NCBI GenBank assembly: GCA_020205615.1
Contig: CM035160.1
Coordinates: forward strand, 10,267,821 to 10,331,820
DNA length: 64,000 bases
From: Panax quinquefolius
Taxonomy: Eukaryota; Streptophyta; Magnoliopsida; Apiales; Araliaceae
Direction of reading: 5' to 3'
The notes below the pieces were generated by a model. The model ran no database searches. It had not been told where the DNA came from and saw only the letters and a program-made list of their open reading frames with translations. The translations under genes and the position numbers were made by a program. Positions 25,813 to 39,460 of the stretch are shown here, piece by piece; the first letter of the stretch is position 1, and each line of letters begins with the position of its first letter.

Positions 25813-28800
25813 ATGGTACAACAGGATGAAATTGAGTCCTCAAAAACAGACTTGGCAGCTATAAGCAAAAAAGTCAGCTCATCATTTAGTATATTTGCAT
25901 CAAGTTCCGGGAGTAGTAGAGATTCAAGATCCTTTAGAGAACAAGAGGATGAAAATGAGCTGCAATTTGCTGCTGCTATTGAGAGACTACCAACATACAA
26001 ACAACATACAACAGCACTGCTTGATCAAGATAATCTAATTAATAACAGTAAAGAAGATGAGGAAACTAGAAAGACGGTGAAGATTGATGCCCCCAAACTT
26101 GGAGCTCTAGAACGACATGTGTTTATCAACAAACTTCTAAAGAAAATTGAGGAAGATAATTACCGGTTGTTATTCAAACAGAGAGAAAGAATAGACAGGT
26201 TGAAATTATTCACTTCTGATACTTTTCTTCTTGTTACTAAAGAAGGAGGTCTCAATTATATTATGTATGAGGTTGAACAGAACTATCTTTTCTTCTCAGG
26301 GTGGGGCTGGAATTACCTACAGTGGAAGTAAGGTATCAGAATTTATGTATAGAAGCAGAATGTGAAGTCGTCCATGGGAAACCTCTCCCTAGTATATGGA
26401 ACAGCCTCAAAAGTATTCCCTCTGTAAGTGTGTGCTAAGTTTCAATGAAAAGTAGTTTTCGTAGTAATTCTGTATAATCAAGCACATCATCTTCTAGAAC
26501 AAAAGTATTCTACTTGAGAATCAAATCTATACTCCACAACAGCAAGAGATGATAGAACTCTAAGCTTATATATCTAATACTCACATAGTCCCAAATGGAG
26601 TGTCATTTTCTCTTTTCGTATTCCTATTACCAGTGGTTAAACCTAACTTCAATGAATATCAGTATTTAAATTGACTTTAGAATTTGAATGTGAAATTTTA
26701 AAAAAAAAATCTTAAAATGCATGCTTTATTTTTTGACTAGTATTTAAAATGCATGTTTCTATAGTCTAACTCTCATTTTAGGAAAAGTGGAGTATATATC
26801 CACTTGAATGCACATAAATCGTAACCACCTCAGCAGTTACATCAACTGATCATTGTGCTACCTCATTCCACACATTGGCAATGACAATTGCCAAACATTT
26901 TGTGAGCCCTATGGAAACAGCAGTGTTATTCGCGAAATTTTTACTCCAGTCTTTTGCTTTTTACTCCAACTAAAAAAAAACCTCAAGAAACCAGGAGGGG
27001 CAGGGAAGAAGCGCCTAGTTTGCTTTCATAAAGTACAAACCTAGATGACCGGAACTTTGCCAAGCATTTGGTTTATATGCTTGTAAATTTACCATAAATT
27101 CAGCTGATAAATGAAATTCAATGATGAACAGGCGATCACAAATATTATTTGGAAGAATTCTCATGCATACAATATCAAAATCCTTCAAGACGTCCGAGGC
27201 ATCATCAAGCCTTCAAGGTTACTCATTTTCTGTTGTCAAAGGGTGAATACCTTAACTACAAAAAGACTTACACGCAAAAACTTCTTTGGCAGGATGACGC
27301 TGTTACTTGGGCATCCAGGATGTGGGAAAACCACTTTATTGTTGGCACTTGCAGGGAAACTTGACCAAAATCTCAAGGTTCTCCCCTCTTTTATAAGCTC
27401 CTGTGAGAAAAGGGGAGAAAAAGACATCCAACTTTTCAATCATGAGACAAAATTTACAAAACAGTTGAGCATTGCAATTTGCAGTGTCGCAACAAACAAA
27501 AAAGGAAAAAAAGATCAAGAAAACTTGCGTATTTATTTTAAGGATAAAACTAACTTGTATAATTATAACTTTGTCATTCTTTCTTCATAAAGTGATACTA
27601 CACAGACCAAAAGAAAGAAAAAAAGGAATGCAGAGTAGTGCTAAATGAACCTGATGATGTGGCCTATCACATCTTTAAGAAACAATGGAACCAAACTTTT
27701 CAATCAATTTCAAAACAACCCTTGACACATCACTAGGTGCAAACTTTAGGTCCACTGAAGCGCTTTCCTTCTGAATACACGGACAGTTGTTGATTCTTGT
27801 TTTTGTAAATCTCATATTAGGTCACTGGTGACATCTCTTACAATGGTTACAAGTTAAATGAACTTGTTCCACCTAAGACATCAGCTTATATTAGCCAAAA
27901 TGACCGGCACATTTCTGAAATCACAGTAAGAGAAACACTCAATTTTGCAGCACGCTGCCAGGGCATTGGAAACAGAGCAGGTAAGGTTTGTTGCCTAAAT
28001 TACACTCATGATAACAATTTTTAAAGTATTATATTGATCCTGTTATGTATTAAAGAAATTATGGAGGAAGTCAGCAGAAGGGAGAAACAAGCTGGGGTTA
28101 CTCCTGAACCAGATATTGACACCTATATGAAGGTAAACTATATCCTGCAGAAACCAGTTGAACAGAGCTTAATTCTCCTACTAATTATCTTCATTCTCCT
28201 ACTAATTGTTTTCATTCAAGAACTGTAACAGGAAGTCGCTATTGAAGGGTTAAAAAGTACTCTTCAGACCGACTATATTTTGAAGGTAATTAACTTCAAC
28301 AAAGAAAACAACAACCGCCTTCAACCGCCTTGTTGAAATATTAAAAAAAAACTCAATTCTTATATCAACTTATGGGACCATTCAGATACTTGGACTGGAT
28401 AACTGCGCTGATACAGTTGTTGGAGATGCAATGAGAAGAGGAATATCAGGTGGTCAAAAGAAAAGGCTAACAACAGGTTCTAATAAAATGATACTTATTT
28501 AAGTGTATATTAATAACTTTTAAGCATATAATTTCTATTTTACGAAGGTTAAATAGCTCTTAGTTGAAATCTCTTAAATGTTGAATCCTATGGGGTTAAC
28601 TATACATAGTGTTCACTTTACAACTAACGATATATCATCAATTCCAACATAATAACTTTACTGTATGTTTCATGTGCCAGGGGAGATGATAATTGGCCCA
28701 GCAAAAGTTCTTCTTATGGATGAAATATCGAATGGTTTAGATAGTTCAACCACTTTTCAGATTGTTACCTGTCTTCAGCAGTTGGCTCACATTACAGGAT

Positions 28801-31800
28801 CCACCATTTTGATGTCACTACTACAGCCAGCTCCAGAGACTTTTGATCTCTTTGACGACATCATCTTGATGGCTGAAGGTAAGACTGTATACCATGGACC
28901 TCGAGAGAATGTTTTAGAATTCATTGAGAATTGTGGCTTCAGGTGTCCACCAAGAAAAGGTATTGCGGACTTCCTCCAAGAAGTATGTGACGTATCCCTG
29001 ACTGATTTCTACAATAAAATGTACAAAAATAGTCGTCTCACTGATTTACATCAAGCGTCTATTTTCTACAGGTAGTTTCCAAAAAGGATCAAGCTCAATA
29101 TTGGAGTAAAGACCAACCTTACATTTACGTTTCTGTTGAAGAGTTTGAAATAAAATTCAAGGAGTTTCATTTGGGACAAAAGCTGGATAAAGAAATCTCT
29201 CAGCCTATTGATAAAATTGAGCTCCAGAAAAACGCTTTGTCATTTAACACTCGCTCTGTCAGAAACTGGGAGCTATTCAAGGCATGCATGGCAAGAGAAT
29301 GGCTTCTTATGAAGCGTAACTCATTTGTTCATGTATTCAAATCTGCACAGGTACTGATTAGTTGCGACGAGAATTTCATGAATGCATTCTTGTCTGATGG
29401 GCTGAGGGTTTTATTTTTTTGACAAGTATGGTCAAGGAAATTTAAAAGTGTTTTTCATTGGTCTGGTTGTTATGTTTATGCAGCTTGTGGTCACTGCAAT
29501 TATAACAATGACCGTGTTCATACGTACGCGGACAAAAATGGATGATGTCCATGAAAATTATTACATGGGATCTCTATTTTATGCCCTTGTTAGGCTGGTG
29601 ACCAATGGAATCTCTGAGGTATCCATGACTTTTTCTCGGCTTCCGGTCTTCTACAAGCAAAGAGATTACTACTTTTACCCTGCATGGACTTACGCTATTC
29701 CGGCTGCCATTCTAAAGATTCCATTTTCATTTCTAGATGCTTTTCTGTGGACAGTCCTTACGTATTATGTTATTGGCTATACTCCAGAACCCGAAAGGTG
29801 TGTTATACATAAAACTCATCTTTTTCTTTGTAAAAAAAATGTTGTGATCCATCCCAAGTACTGATGTTATACACGGATGCACAGGTTTCTTTGCCAATTA
29901 CTCCTCCTTTTCGTTTTACATCAAGTATCTATATCATCATTCCGTTTCCTGGCATCCATGTTGCGAAATCCATCTTTTGCTGTGTCTTGTAGTCTTTTCT
30001 CCATGCTAGTGATGTTTTTATTTGGTGGCTTCATAATTCCACGATGTAAGGCCACTTATTATAGGACTTTTCTACTAAAAGAAGTAAACAATTCTTTACC
30101 GAGAACTAATAGCCCCTCCTCATCGCAGCCTCTTTGCCTGCTTGGCTGTACTGGGGCTTTTGGCTTTCTCCAATAACTTATGCCGAGATCAGTGTTTCAA
30201 TAAACGAATTCCTTGCTCCAAGATGGCAAAAGGTGGTACCAGAACCGATTTACCCTCTAATATATTTATGCACGTCCTACTTTCTTTCGATACATTGGTA
30301 AATTCTCATATATCATTCTTTTACAGGTCTCGTCTTCAAATGCTACAATAGGGCAACAAGTACTAACATACCACGGACTAAATTATAGTGCAAACTTTTA
30401 TTGGGTATCAATAGGAGCATTAGTAGGATTTTGGATAGTTCTCAATATTGGATTCACTTTTGCATTAAGTTGTTTAAAGGGTAAGTTCCTCACACACATG
30501 CATAATAAGAGAAGGAAACATATAAAGATACAAAAGTAATTAATTTTCTGCTTACTAACCTGCATCTGATGAAAAATATATTTGCACAGCTCCAGGAAGA
30601 TCACGGACTATTTTATCACAAGAAAGGCTCTCCAAACTAAGAGTGGAAAAAAGTTTGAGAAAATTATCTAATGAAAGCGTATGGCCTCCTGTTGATTCTC
30701 CAAAAGCTCCTGAGGAAGCTAAACAAATAGGTGAGGAACTAATTTTACACAGGTAAAAGAGAAGTAATTCATCCACTGCTTGATAAAATTGAAGGATACA
30801 AGCAGTGGGTAACATTATTGAGCTCATATTTTTCTTACATTATGGAACATTAAAAGCGATTTGATTATTCAACAGGGGTGGTCTTACCTTTTGAGCCCAT
30901 GATTATAACGTTCGAGAATGTTCAATATTTTGTGAATACTCCCAAGGTAGTCATTTTTTAAGTCGTTAATTAATTCCAAGGCTGTTGGATGTGGCTTGTA
31001 CTGATAACTGATAAATCTTCAATATATCATGCAGAAAATGAAAGAGCAAGGTTTTGAACAGAAAAGGTTACAGCTTCTTCAAGATATTACAGGATCATTT
31101 AGGCCAGGAATTTTGACAGCTATAGTGGGTGTTACTGGAGCTGGGAAAACAACACTTTTGGATGTCCTCTCTGGACGTAAAACTAGTGGTGTCATTGAAG
31201 GAGATATAAGAATTGGAGGTTACCCCAAGGTTCAGGACACTTATGCCAGAATATCTGGTTACTGCGAGCAAACTGATACACATTCTCCTCTGGTTACAAT
31301 AAAAGAATCCTTGGCATACTCTGCTTGGTTACGTTTGCCATCTCAGCTTCATCAAAGTACAAAAAATGTAAGCTCTCTTATTACTTGATAAAAACAGATG
31401 AAGCTCTACTGCTACTTATCCAGACACACACACACCAAAAAAAAAAGAAGAGGAAGCTAAATTATCTATTAACATGTGAATCTCTAGAGACCCAGTGGTG
31501 GGGTCTAAGACATTCATTTCTGCTCATCTTGTAATCTACTGAAATCCTATAGAACTTGCGCGCACTTGACACACATAAATATATGTAAATAAGTATGTAT
31601 GTGTATGTCTTCAAGTCATTGCAGAAAAATATATTGTAACAAGAATTAACTTGAAATGTCCACAAAGTTAAATACATACAGATACAGACATGCAAAAACC
31701 AACGTACAGATGTCTGATGGCACAAAAAGTCAAAAACTATTTGTTTCTTCTCAGAATGTTTAATTTGATAGGTGAGTGCTTAATCAACTTTTCTATGTTA

Positions 31801-34800
31801 CAGGAATTTGTTGCAGAAGTTCTTCAAATAATTGAACTCGATGATATTAAGGATGCATTAGTTGGCTATCCTGGTGTAAATGGTATATCGTATGGCCAAC
31901 GAAAAAGGCTAACTATAGCAGTAGAGCTTGTTTCAAATCCATCCATAATATTCATGGATGAACCAACTTCTGGTTTAGACGCCAGAGCAGCTGCAATTGT
32001 CATGCGAGTAGCGAAGAATATTGCTAATACAAGAAGGACAGTTGTGTGCACCATCCATCAACCAAGTATTAATATATTTGAGGCATTTGATGAGGTACAC
32101 TAATGCAATTAACATGAAAGTTCTTGTCAAAAATAGAGTACTGTTGGACTCTAAAAAACTGAACCATTTTTTCTAGATTATGATAACTAAGAAAATCTTT
32201 TATTTTTCATGTAGCTAATTTTAATGAAAAGAGGAGGACAAATAATATATGCTGGACAGTTGGGTCTGCATTCAAGTAAACTGATTGAATATTTTGAGGT
32301 AAGCAACAAAAGGAACAAACTTCTATTTTCCTACAGTTTTCATTGTGCAGAGGTGCTTCCAGAAACATCTGAACATAAAACAGAGAAACCAAATCTAATA
32401 TCTGAGGCAATCCTACAATAACTCAGATATAAAACAAAAATTTATAAAACTACAGTTTTTTCTACATCTTTTTGGCAGAATATTCCTGGAGTACCAAAAA
32501 TACAGGAAAATTATAACCCTGCAACGTGGATGCTAGAGATTACAAGTCCATCTGCAGAAGTTCAACTTGGTCTAGATTTTGCCAATCTCTATAAAGAATC
32601 TCATCTATGTCGGTAAGCATGAGTTATCAAAATGCAGAGACATTGGTATTTGGACTTTGACTAATACGTACTGTTAAGTAACCATGTCATTGACAATGCT
32701 AGAAAACAATTAGTAGAGTTCTATGACAATAGACTTCCGACTACTATCCATTATTTTACATAGGTAATCAGGTAACTAAGGCCAGTTTGGATATCGATTT
32801 CCAATCTGTTTTTCCGATTTTGATTCCTGAAATTACAGAAAAACGTGTTTGGAGGCTGTTCCTAATGACTGCTTTCAGGAAATGTTTCTGAAAAGACACT
32901 CATTTCAAGAAACACCATAAAGGTTTTTTCGGATTCTTTCAGAAGGAATATGGATTAAATAATCTAATACAGCCCTAAATTACTAAATTTTATTTTTGTG
33001 GCAATTATTATGCACTTCAAATATAAGCCAAATTAGATTTATCTGTTTTTCCAAAAAAATTGCTAAGAATTTATTTGTAGAATTCAAGTACTCGTTTTCC
33101 AAATTAAATTTTTTTTTTGTAAGTAGCAAAACAAGTACTAATTTTCAGAAAATTCAAGAAATAGAAACAAAAAATGAGATGGTGACCAAATAGACCATTG
33201 TTACATGCCTCTTTATGTAGGAAAATGGAGGAACTAGCTAGAGAACTGAGCTCTCCAGCAGAAGGTTTAGAGGAGCTACAATTTTCTACTCGCTTTCCAC
33301 AGAATGGATGGGAACAGTTCAAAGCATGCCTCTGGAAACAAAACTTGTCCTATTGGAGGAGTCCTACATATAACTTGGTGCGATTAACATTTATTACCAT
33401 GGTGTCTTTGCTCTTAGGGGGCATTCTTTGGCAGAAGGGAACAGAAATGTAAGCATTTTTTTATAATTAAAATTAATTAAGGAATCAAAAGGTATGCGGA
33501 GATTTTGTGTACACGTAATAAAGGAAGGGTCCACGTATATTGAGTATATTTAGAGAAACACAAGGCATGTGCCCCATAATGATCGCTTAAATAATAAATA
33601 TCACACAAAATCTTATACTCGAAGAAACCTAAGATGACCAAAACCAGTTTTACACCTGATGATGACAAACTGCAGTTGAACCGTCTCTTCCCTAAAAGAG
33701 CATAAGAGTTGCCTGAATCTCGAAGGAATTAGTATTTCATTAAAATTACTTTGGACTACTAACAACTAGCAGCCCAAGCATGAGAAATGCCTATGCCTAG
33801 AACAACCTATTTGCACACATTAAACTAGTCACAGATCATGCAACCCAAAGTTTCTTCCTAAAATAGATACAGATCATGTAAGTTTCTTGAGAAGTCAAAT
33901 ACTATACCAACGTTGATTTCCACCATAATATCCAGAACACACACATATTAAAGTTTCTAGACGTACCGATTCTACATATTGCCAATATGGTTCCTTGGCC
34001 ATTTGCACTCATGTGCACCCAATATCAAACATGGTTATTTCATTCAAGATAGTAAAATAAGTTACTGGGATAATTTCCTCCAAGACCACTCCTTAATATA
34101 ATCACCCCACCACCCACACGGTAGTGTAATTAAGAATGAAAGGAAATAACATATCATCTATCACATGAAAAATAAGCAACCAATTTAACCAGAACCCGAC
34201 TGTACTAAAGAAGTAAATATAGACAGACCCATAAGAATCCCTGCAGAAGGCAACTCTACACACAAGTAAGATTTACGAGTGCTAGTAATGTTTACAGTTC
34301 TTTTAGGATGGTCAATATCTTTTACCTTAAGTCTGTACATAAAAAATGCTGACCCATAAGAATCCCTGCAAAAGGCAATTCTACGCACAAGTAAGATTTA
34401 CGAGTGCTAATAATGTTTAAAGTTCTTTTAGGAGGGTCAATATCTTTTACCTTAAGTCTGTACATATGATAAAAAATACTGATAGCGATTCTTGTTCTGA
34501 AGAAATGATGAACAGGACTTGTTGAACATACTGGGATCAATCTACATTTTCGTCCTATTTTTGGGAATAGCCAACTGCTCACCTGTTCAATCATTTATAG
34601 CCACTGAGCGCACTGCCAGTGGAGAGAAAGGTTCTCTGGAATGTACTCTTTGTGGGCTTATTCATTTGCACAGGTTTGGAAATATTCATAAGCAGATAAT
34701 ACTATTGTACAAAACTAAAGAGGTAGTTAAAATATTTTTAACATTAGATAGTTTCAATTGAACAAAAACTTTGCTTATGTTGCAGGTGACAATTGAGATT

Positions 34801-35618
34801 CCATATATATTCCTTCAAGCAGTTCTGTTTGTGATAATCACATATCCAACCATAGGCTTCTACTGGTCTGTCAATAAAGTATTTTGGTATTTCTACACAA
34901 CATTCTGCACGGTGCTCTACTTCACTTACCTTGGGATGCTGCTCTTTTCCATTACCCCAACTCTCCAAGTGGCTTCTGTAATGGCAACCTTCAGCTACAC
35001 CATATTGAGTCTTTTCTCAGGATTCCTGATACCCGGACCAGTAAGCCAATTCTGATCCTCTTCATCCTGATAGTAACTATTTGCATTCAGTAATTTGACA
35101 CTAACATTTATATCCATTCCAGACAACAAATAAACAGCAATTAAGCATCACTTATTTTATTTTTTAGCTCGAGACAAACCAATTAGGCATTATAACCTCG
35201 GTCCAAATATTGACCTAATGAAACACAGCTATTTTGAATGTTAACATTAATAGGAACAAATTTTTCCTGCAACAACAGTTTTCAATTAAAAACCAATGGA
35301 AAAAAACACACTCAATTTAGCTGATACGACTTTTTACATTTGTTCTTGCAGCAAATGCCAAAATTGTGGGTTTGGTGTTACTGGATATGCCCAACGGCCT
35401 GGTCCTTGAGAGGCATTCTTACATCACAATACGGAGATATTGATAAGGAAATACTAGTATTTGGAGAGAAAAAGGCAATCAATGCCTTCTTAGAAAGTTA
35501 TTTTGGTTATCACCATGAGGATTTAAGTCTCGTAGCATTACTTCTCTTTGCATTCCCACTTGTATTTGCATCTTTGTTTGCGTACTCCATGGCAAAACTA
35601 AACTTTCAGAGGAGGTAA
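25813..35618 (+). CDS. PDR-type ABCG transporter (pleiotropic drug resistance protein 3-like), complete but for one frameshift
   Basis: Exons: 25813-26198, 26300-26423, 27132-27217, 27293-27377, 27821-27980, 28056-28132, 28232-28285, 28386-28476, 28681-28982, 29072-29350, 29484-29797, 29885-30045, 30129-30232, 30327-30480, 30590-30730, 30876-30946, 31035-31367, 31804-32094, 32215-32298, 32479-32612, 33221-33448, 34503-34673, 34786-35040, 35352-35618. About 1450 residues, a normal full-size PDR. Layout is NBD1-TMD1-NBD2-TMD2. NBD1: Walker [10 protein letters not shown], signature ISGGQKKR, Walker [16 protein letters not shown]2: Walker [10 protein letters not shown], signature position ISYGQRKR, Walker [13 protein letters not shown]. 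All phases agree except exon 22, which lacks one base near 34611-34620 after IATERT; the reading resumes as [17 protein letters not shown]. This is a plasma-membrane-type exporter of hydrophobic compounds by family. Either a recent null allele or a sequence error. Confidence 0.92.
34226..34475. repeat. Two-copy tandem duplication (~125-bp unit) in PDR intron 21
   Basis: 34226-34350 and 34351-34475 both begin GACCCATAAGAATCCCTGCA and both contain CTTTTACCTTAAGTCTGTAC. They differ at a few bases. Confidence 0.85.
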
Positions 35619-36238
35619 AATTGCCAAAATCTTACTCAAGTAGTCATACAAATCCTAAATTTTGATAATTCATGCATGCATGTTTATATATACCACAAAA
35701 TACAGATTACACGCTTGATCTTGTAACACAAATCTGAACAATTCAAATATTGGAGCAATCACTTGCAAAATTCCTTTTCCAAAACAATTTACCACTGCTA
35801 TTGATATTTTGAATCAGTAAACAATTCACCATTTCAAATCTACAACAATTTAAAATAGACGAATTCGATTTGGATAGAGGGTAATTTTACAAAAATAATT
35901 TGAAAGCGGAGAACACAATACCGTGAACTGCGCATTTTCAACTTCCCGTCGTTACTCATCGCCGATCAATCAACGAAGTTTTGAAGGTAATCATAATCTT
36001 TTAATCGGTTACACTGTTATTCCAACAGAGGAGAATAAATAATTGTATCAGTTATTCCATCAACCGCCGATTAACAGACCATTGGAGTTTTATTTTATTT
36101 ATTTATTTATATCGTTTCGCTAACTAAAGACATAAAGATATAAAAATTATTGGTGTGGTAGTAATCGATTATAATTACTGGATTAACTCGTGACAATGAA
36201 AAATTAAAATTAATTAATTATAATTAGATACATTATTT

Positions 36239-36241
<3 letters not shown>
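35619..36241. other. Intergenic, 3' flank of PDR gene
   Basis: AT-rich; no gene recognised. It probably includes the PDR 3' UTR. Confidence 0.5.
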
Positions 36242-36278
<37 letters not shown>

Positions 36279-36440
36279 CGGATCCCTAATTTTATAAAAT
36301 ACGGATTTTTTTTTAAATAACTAATTTTTTTTTAATATTTTATGAAATTAAAATTTTTATATAATACAGTTCTATAAAATATTAATTTTTTTTTTAATTA
36401 TTTTAAATAATAATAATAATAATAATAATTTAAAGGTCAT
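36242..36440. mobile_element. (TA)n tract with adjoining degenerate MITE-like hairpin
   Basis: A (TA)n tract (36242-36273) is followed by AGGGTCGGATCCCTAATTTT and two poly-T blocks. An imperfect inverted repeat around 36305-36400 follows (TTAATATTTTATGAAATT against ATAAAATATTAATTTTTT), then (AAT)n and a second TATATATATA. The layout resembles the element at 42191-42545. Assignment to a family is uncertain. Confidence 0.45.
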
Positions 36441-36559
36441 ATATATATACGGTGCCTTTCTAAAAACGGGGACCAAAGCAAAAAACGAGCTGAAGCAAAA
36501 AAAACACGCCGGTTGAGCTCTGGGTCAAATTGGGAAAAAACACTCGGGTTGAGCATCTG

Positions 36560-36790
36560 ATCCAAATTACTAACAAAATAGAACCGCAAAAATGATGCAA
36601 ACACTTTCTCTCTCCGACGCTCTCTCTCCGACTCTTCTCTCCCTCACTACAAACCAAGCACGGAAGGTTAAAGATTCGGCGATTTCGGCGCTGTTTCGGC
36701 CAAATCGACACCCCACCTGGCCAGATCGACACTCCATAACGTTTTCTCTCCCCCTCTGATCAAATCGTTCGTCATCTGGGTAAAGATTCG
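36560..36790 (+). other. Possible captured first-exon/leader fragment
   Basis: A CT-rich stretch (TCTCTCTCCGACGCTCTCTCTCC near 36607) reads like a plant 5' UTR. It is followed by a donor-like CATCTG|GGTAAAG near 36775 and T-rich intron-like sequence. No coding exon can be attached. It may be a fragment of an unidentified gene. Confidence 0.25.
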
Positions 36791-37429
36791 ATTTTTCATG
36801 CTTTTTGCCCAATTTTGTTTACCGTGTATGATTTCTTCGATTTGGTTGATTTTGTGGTATCTGTTTCTTAATTGAGTGATTTTCTATGTTATCATTTTCA
36901 CATGGTTTTGGTAACTGAGGAGGTGGTCATATATGTATATATATGTATGTAGTGAGCTGGTAATAAACAGAGGTGGAGACTTGATTTTGGGTTCAGTTAA
37001 CACTTCCGAATTTGATGCTTCTCTCCCGTTTAAAAATAATAATAATAAATTGTTCATCTACTTTATAAATTAATTAGGATACCCTTCAATTACGATAAAT
37101 TAAGAAACTACTGTTAAAATATTCATTAAAAGACGGTGGGAGTAATATATAGGAATTTAATTGGAATTACTGTTAAAATATTCATTAATTGGAATTTAAT
37201 TGAAATGTTTGCATACTCTGTAGTCTGTTTATAGAGGTCAATACATTTATGAGTGTTCTGAACGGGAAGTGGCCTGAGAATCTGCTAGTAAATTTTTTGT
37301 TAATTTTGTTGTGTAATTCTTATTGTTTTATTGTATACCAAAACATTGCCCCAACTATCATAACTTATGGGTGTATATTTTGGTTTTAGAAGGCTTTAAA
37401 TAAAAGGATTTACAACATTGTATACCGAA

Positions 37430-37595
37430 CCGGTTGAACCGGTATACCGAACCGGCGGTACCGGTTCGGTACCGGTTTTTACCGAAAATTAATATTATTT
37501 TTATTTTTATTTTATTATTTTTATTATTTTTATTTTTATTATTATTATTATTATTATTATTAATATTATTTTTTTTATTATTATTATTTTATGTT
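37430..37595. repeat. ACCGGTT-rich cluster followed by (TTA)n
   Basis: 37430-37485 repeats short ATACCGAACCGGTTGAACCGG-like blocks that are partly palindromic. 37495-37595 is an interrupted (TTA)n/(TTTTA)n tract. Confidence 0.8.
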
Positions 37596-38022
37596 CTGCA
37601 GAATGTTAATCAACTGATTTTCGTATCAGTCATGTTATGTTCTGCACAAGCTTGTTGGAGCTCATCGACTGTGATATAACCACAGTCATGTTATCACTGA
37701 CAGTCATATTTGTATCAGGAGTGCTTGACAGCTCAATGAATGTACAATAAACAAAATTTAATCTTACATCAATAAATCTGTCATGAGACAAGTGAGATGA
37801 GAAAGAAAGAATTGGAACAAAATAATTCTTGTCCCTAAAAGATTGAAGCACAATAATTCTTGAGCTTTTATTGTCAACTTCAACTGAAATTACACTAATA
37901 TTACAACTGAAAATTGGTTACACCAACCCTGTATCTGAATCCAAACACAAAGGACCCAGATTTCCCATCTCATATTGAAGATTAGCTAGCTATCTGCCAG
38001 AAATTATCTCAAGGATCCTGAT

Positions 38023-38470
38023 TTAGGCCAAACCAACAAGTTTCTCACTAGCTTCCCAAACCTTACGCGCCTTCTCCACATCACTAGCTTCCTCAGTCAA
38101 CTGGTTTTCAAATGAAGCCGAGTCCTTGTCCCAGCTCCAGTACACTCCAGACTTTGTCAAGCTTGGTTCACTCACAACCTACATTATAAATCAATGCAAA
38201 TTTAGTACCAAATTTATCAACTTTCCTGATAACCACATGGTTTGAGCTCCACTAATGGGTAAAAATAGAACAAATTTTGTTCTGCAGGGAACTCAATTGA
38301 TAAATTTTGGAGCGCGTTTGTCATTTACCCACAATAAATCTTGTTAACTCTCTACCTGTGCAAGTCGCTTCCCGGATTCTGCTTCAGATACAAATCCCTT
38401 AGTGAGGTACTTTTGGAATGGAGGGAAAAGGGTCCTGAACAGGGGATGTGCTCCCTGAACAAACCTTGCT
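38023..38470 (-). pseudogene. 5'-truncated protochlorophyllide oxidoreductase (POR) fragment
   Basis: On the minus strand the last two exons of a POR gene are present. 38356 to about 38470 encodes [20 protein letters not shown] and onward to KRLAQ. 38023-38178 encodes [20 protein letters not shown] through [17 protein letters not shown], then the stop TAA at 38023-38025. The intron between them has correct GT and AG. POR is the light-dependent NADPH enzyme of chlorophyll synthesis in plastids. Upstream of the REHIPLFR site one C is missing (frameshift) and homology stops near 38470. The NADPH-binding and catalytic YxxxK parts are absent, so this is a fragment without function as an enzyme. 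Confidence 0.9.
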
Positions 38471-39072
38471 CTCCTTCCGATCGTTGAGACAGGAATACGA
38501 TCGTATCTTTTCAAAGGTGTATAATTTAACTGTAATTTAACTCCATGACTAACTAAATTATACACTCCCTCCAGTTCTTGTTATACAGTTGATTATACAG
38601 TTGATTAGTCATGGAATTTCTCCATGAGACGGGATGTACTGTCTCAACTCCATGACTAACTTTCCATCTACTTTTTGAATAAAAATTATCCAATGCCATA
38701 TATATGAATAAATTATACACAGATTTCTTCAAAGATCCAATTTATGCACACAAATAAAACTATTCAAATATAATCAAATACTCATAAGCCCAAATAGAAT
38801 CCCTTATTTCCTATGGTAAAAACAATTTGACTCCATTGAGTTTATCATATTACACACAACACATTGTTTTGTTTTCTCCAGAATTCAAAACCGAATTTAG
38901 CTAAATCCACTATCTTGATGATGGGGCGATATAGAAAAATAAATTCAATTGTTTGAAAATATCGACTCTAGCTCCAATTCTATGCCCTATAACTGAATCT
39001 TCAATCCCAAATGTTTATTGAAAACAAATTTAAAGAAAAACTATACAAAACAGATGGAGATAATTAGAGTAC

Positions 39073-39279
39073 CTAAATCAAAGTCAGAACCATGGGATCC
39101 ATTGCCTGCTGCCATGAAATCAAATGCATTAAAGAGATAAGAGATGGGTTGATTTGAATATAAAGCTTTCTGTGAAGTGTGGGAATCCGAATCAGTTGAA
39201 AAGTGGTGGAAATTCCTGGACGGTCAACATTTGGTGTAAACTTGGAACTAAAAGATCCAATTTCTTCAAAGATCGGCAA
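39073..39279 (-). other. Unidentified exon-like fragment
   Basis: The minus strand reads a leader-like stretch, ATG at 39115 with MAAGNGSHGSDFDL, and a GT donor at 39072. No gene family is recognised with confidence. It lies ~600 bp upstream of the POR fragment on the same strand and could be a second captured gene piece. Confidence 0.2.
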
Positions 39280-39409
39280 TAGCTCAATCGGCAGGTTCTT
39301 TTTTTTTTAAGTAGTCCGTTGTTTTTTTTAAGACCCAAATATCAGAATTTGACCCGCGTGTTTCTCAAGTCCGTCCCTTGGTCCGTTAATTTGGTCCGCC
39401 TGAGATCCC

Positions 39410-39416
<7 letters not shown>

Positions 39417-39455
<39 letters not shown>
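39417..39455. repeat. (TA)n microsatellite
   Basis: Uninterrupted TA run. Confidence 0.95.

Positions 39456-39460
<5 letters not shown>

Noticed and set aside
39073..39115. Phenylalanine ammonia-lyase start (MAAGNGSHGSDFDL looks faintly like PAL N-termini)
   Set aside because: Similarity is short and the donor position does not fit the PAL first exon; left unidentified.
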